Of a stretch of 64,000 nt of DNA, positions 62,659 to 64,000 are shown in pieces; the first letter of the stretch is position 1, and each line of letters opens with the position of its first letter. The DNA comes from Candidatus Rifleibacteriota bacterium. Its GTDB lineage: Bacteria; Muiribacteriota; Ozemobacteria; Ozemobacterales; Ozemobacteraceae. A model generated the notes under the pieces. It searched no databases and was not told where the DNA came from. It saw nothing but the letters and a program-made list of their open reading frames with translations. A program made the translations under genes and the position numbers. The stretch lies in contig JAHISQ010000114.1 in NCBI GenBank assembly GCA_018818125.1, positions 62,001-126,000 on the forward strand. Reading direction: 5' to 3'.

Positions 62659-63744
62659 TTAATCAAAGTATCCTTTTGCCTTAAGCAACTCGGCGTTGAG
62701 AATGCCTCCACCCGCCGCGCCACGAACGGTATTGTGCGAAAGTCCGACAAACCGTATATCGAAAACATTGCATTTTCTGAGCCGGCCGACGCTGACTGCC
62801 ATACCCTTGTCGGCGTCGCGATCCTTGCGAGGCTGTGGCCGGTTGGGTTCGTCGCGATAAATTATCGGCTGTATCGGTGCAAAAGGCAGATTCAACTGCT
62901 GCGGCAGCGACTTGAATTCACGCCAGATTCGTTTAATTTCTTCGAGTTCTGGCTTTTTATCGCCAAATTCGAGACTGACACAAGCGGTGTGACCATCGAT
63001 CACTGGCACCCGGTTGCAATGCGCCGAAATTTTGATCGAATCGTCATTAACAATTTTGCCATCCGCAATTTTACCAAGAATTTTATGGGGCTCATTTTCT
63101 GACTTCTCTTCTTCGCCGCCGATGAAAGGCACAACATTGTCGACCATGTCGAGCGAAGGCACGCCCGGATAGCCGGCACCCGAGACCGCCTGCATGGTCG
63201 TGATAATCATCTTTTTGACTTCATAATCGGCTTGCAGCAGCGCAAACACTGGTGTCATATAACTTTGCAGCGAGCAGTTCGGTTTAACGGCGATAAAACC
63301 CTTTTGCCAGCCGCGCTTGCTTTTCTGGGCATTGATAATACCGATATGTTCGTGGTTGATCTCTGGTATCAGCATCGGCACATCTTCGCTTCCACGATGA
63401 GCAGAAGCGTTACTGACAACCGGAATACCCAGGCCAGCGTAGGCGTTTTCTAGCTCACGCGTTTTTTGCTTGTCCATGTCGAGCGCAGAAAACACGAAAG
63501 CGCATTTATCGGCGGCCAGAGCTGGATTGTTGGCATCCTGCACGATCAGGGCGTTGACACCTGCCGGAACATCCACCGCCATCTGCCATCTGCCGGAAAC
63601 CGCTTCGTGATATGTTTTGCCAGCACTGTTGGGTGATGCCGCAACATAAGTCACTTCGAACCAGGGATGCCGCTCAAGCAGACTGATATACTGCTGCCCG
63701 ACCATGCCGGTTGCGCCAAGAACTCCAACTTTTATTTTTTCCAT
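62659..63744 (-). CDS. asd: Aspartate-semialdehyde dehydrogenase (archaeal/fungal-like type)
   Basis: A 361-residue NADPH-dependent enzyme that reduces aspartyl phosphate to aspartate semialdehyde, the branch point to lysine, threonine and methionine. The nucleotide-binding N-terminus is KVGVLGATGMVGQQYISLLERHPWFEV; the catalytic Cys is in VKPNCSLQSYMTPV; the active-site His lies in ISAHCNRVPVIDGHTACVSL. The short form with VAASPNSAGKTYHEAV points to the archaeal/fungal-type subfamily rather than the E. coli type. ATG 63744 has GAGGTAAT upstream. The 175-base gap before the aspartokinase remnant holds a dispersed repeat arm. Confidence 0.95.
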   Translation of the reverse strand: MEKIKVGVLGATGMVGQQYISLLERHPWFEVTYVAASPNSAGKTYHEAVSGRWQMAVDVPAGVNALIVQDANNPALAADKCAFVFSALDMDKQKTRELENAYAGLGIPVVSNASAHRGSEDVPMLIPEINHEHIGIINAQKSKRGWQKGFIAVKPNCSLQSYMTPVFALLQADYEVKKMIITTMQAVSGAGYPGVPSLDMVDNVVPFIGGEEEKSENEPHKILGKIADGKIVNDDSIKISAHCNRVPVIDGHTACVSLEFGDKKPELEEIKRIWREFKSLPQQLNLPFAPIQPIIYRDEPNRPQPRKDRDADKGMAVSVGRLRKCNVFDIRFVGLSHNTVRGAAGGGILNAELLKAKGYFD

Positions 63745-63830
63745 ATTACCTCTTTTTTGTCATTGGTCAGTCCGCTCGCAAACCACAGGATAGGAGAGCA
63801 ACTGCCGAAGACGCAAAAAATAAGAAAATT

Positions 63831-63868
63831 GAGATCTCTCCCTTCGGTCGAGATGACATCCTTTGCGG
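63831..63868 (+). repeat. Dispersed repeat, single arm (copy 2)
   Basis: GAGATCTCTCCCTTCGGTCG then AGATGACA at 63831-63858 matches the left arm of the inverted repeat at 46775, differing at about two bases. Only one arm is present. Confidence 0.55.
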
Positions 63869-63919
63869 CTTAGCGCGATTACGTTCATTTTTCATGGGAT
63901 TGGTATTGACCATGTGAAT

Positions 63920-64000
63920 TTACCTGTCGTTTTCGAAGAAGGCCTTGTGCAGCTCCCGTATGCAGGGATCGGCTTCATCATCATCGATGATGAAGCTGAT
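63920..64000 (-). CDS. lysC: Aspartokinase, C-terminal end only (window edge)
   Basis: The last 26 codons of a gene entering from the right end, stop TAA at 63920-63922. The translated end ISFIIDDDEADPCIRELHKA then FFENDR matches the C-terminal ACT domain of aspartate kinases (typical ISFVVDEEDADRALRALHEAFF-like end). It lies upstream of asd in the same direction, as in lysine/threonine operons, so it probably begins the pathway here. The call rests on a short piece. Confidence 0.7.
   Translation of the reverse strand: MSFIIDDDEADPCIRELHKAFFENDR

Noticed and set aside
63667..63917. Two 68-codon frames over the asd start and the dispersed repeat
   Set aside because: Overlap asd and the repeat, no ribosome sites, no features.
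1..64000. CRISPR arrays, tRNA or rRNA genes, transposases
   Set aside because: None was recognised by eye. tRNA genes in particular could be missed without a covariance-model scan.

Overview
The window looks like a chromosomal segment of an uncultured or little-studied anaerobic, Gram-negative, motile heterotroph. Pyruvate:ferredoxin oxidoreductase points to anaerobic metabolism. A TonB-dependent receptor, a TolC/MacAB exporter, an outer-membrane barrel and a lipoprotein point to a double membrane. Lysine is made through the LL-diaminopimelate aminotransferase (DapL) route. The mix fits a deep-branching lineage such as candidate phylum Riflebacteria, but that name is a guess from gene content. 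No rRNA, tRNA, CRISPR array or intact mobile element was recognised.

Layout. 1-18 kb: the 3' half of nifJ, a GNAT acetyltransferase and a PfkB kinase; then a free-standing intein-like (Hint) protein directly upstream of an intein-free UvrD/PcrA helicase; a membrane-anchored CBM48 protein; a very large PocR/GAF/HD-GYP protein; an outer-membrane protein; and a TolC-MacA-MacB operon. A Nudix hydrolase and an unknown exported protein lie on the minus strand. 18-24 kb: a secreted cysteine-hydrolase-like protein, a tiny membrane peptide overlapping a MerR regulator and ComB, and two tandem HDOD paralogues with matching promoters.

24-37 kb is a complete chemotaxis locus: CheX, CheY, CheD, a second CheY, a second CheX/CheC-like phosphatase, CheA with an unusual domain order, CheW, two chemoreceptors with nearly identical signalling halves, CheR, CheB and a degenerate receiver. 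37-43 kb holds a secreted pullulanase, a YihY membrane protein and Tex. 43-46.5 kb is a three-gene signalling operon: histidine kinase, receiver-HDOD with Glu at the phosphorylation site, and receiver-PP2C phosphatase.

47-52.6 kb carries a DUF485 protein, a sodium:solute symporter with a large extra loop, a Cache-PAS-CBS-DUF294 sensor and a metallophosphoesterase. 52.6-55.5 kb is the best candidate for an undescribed system: a molybdate-type HTH/periplasmic-binding-fold regulator diverges from a tight three-gene operon (exported sulfite-oxidase-like mini-domain, short bacterial TiaS-like protein, small polytopic membrane protein) that has its own terminator. A TonB receptor follows. 57.7-60.2 kb holds a lipoprotein and an exported unknown. 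60.2-64 kb is the lysine operon dapL-lysA-asd plus the last 26 codons of an aspartokinase.

Much of the window is signal transduction: chemotaxis, three HDOD proteins, HD-GYP, PP2C and DUF294. Polysaccharide use (pullulanase, CBM48) and amino-acid synthesis make up part of the remainder. Promoter, terminator and family calls are by eye, without database searches.
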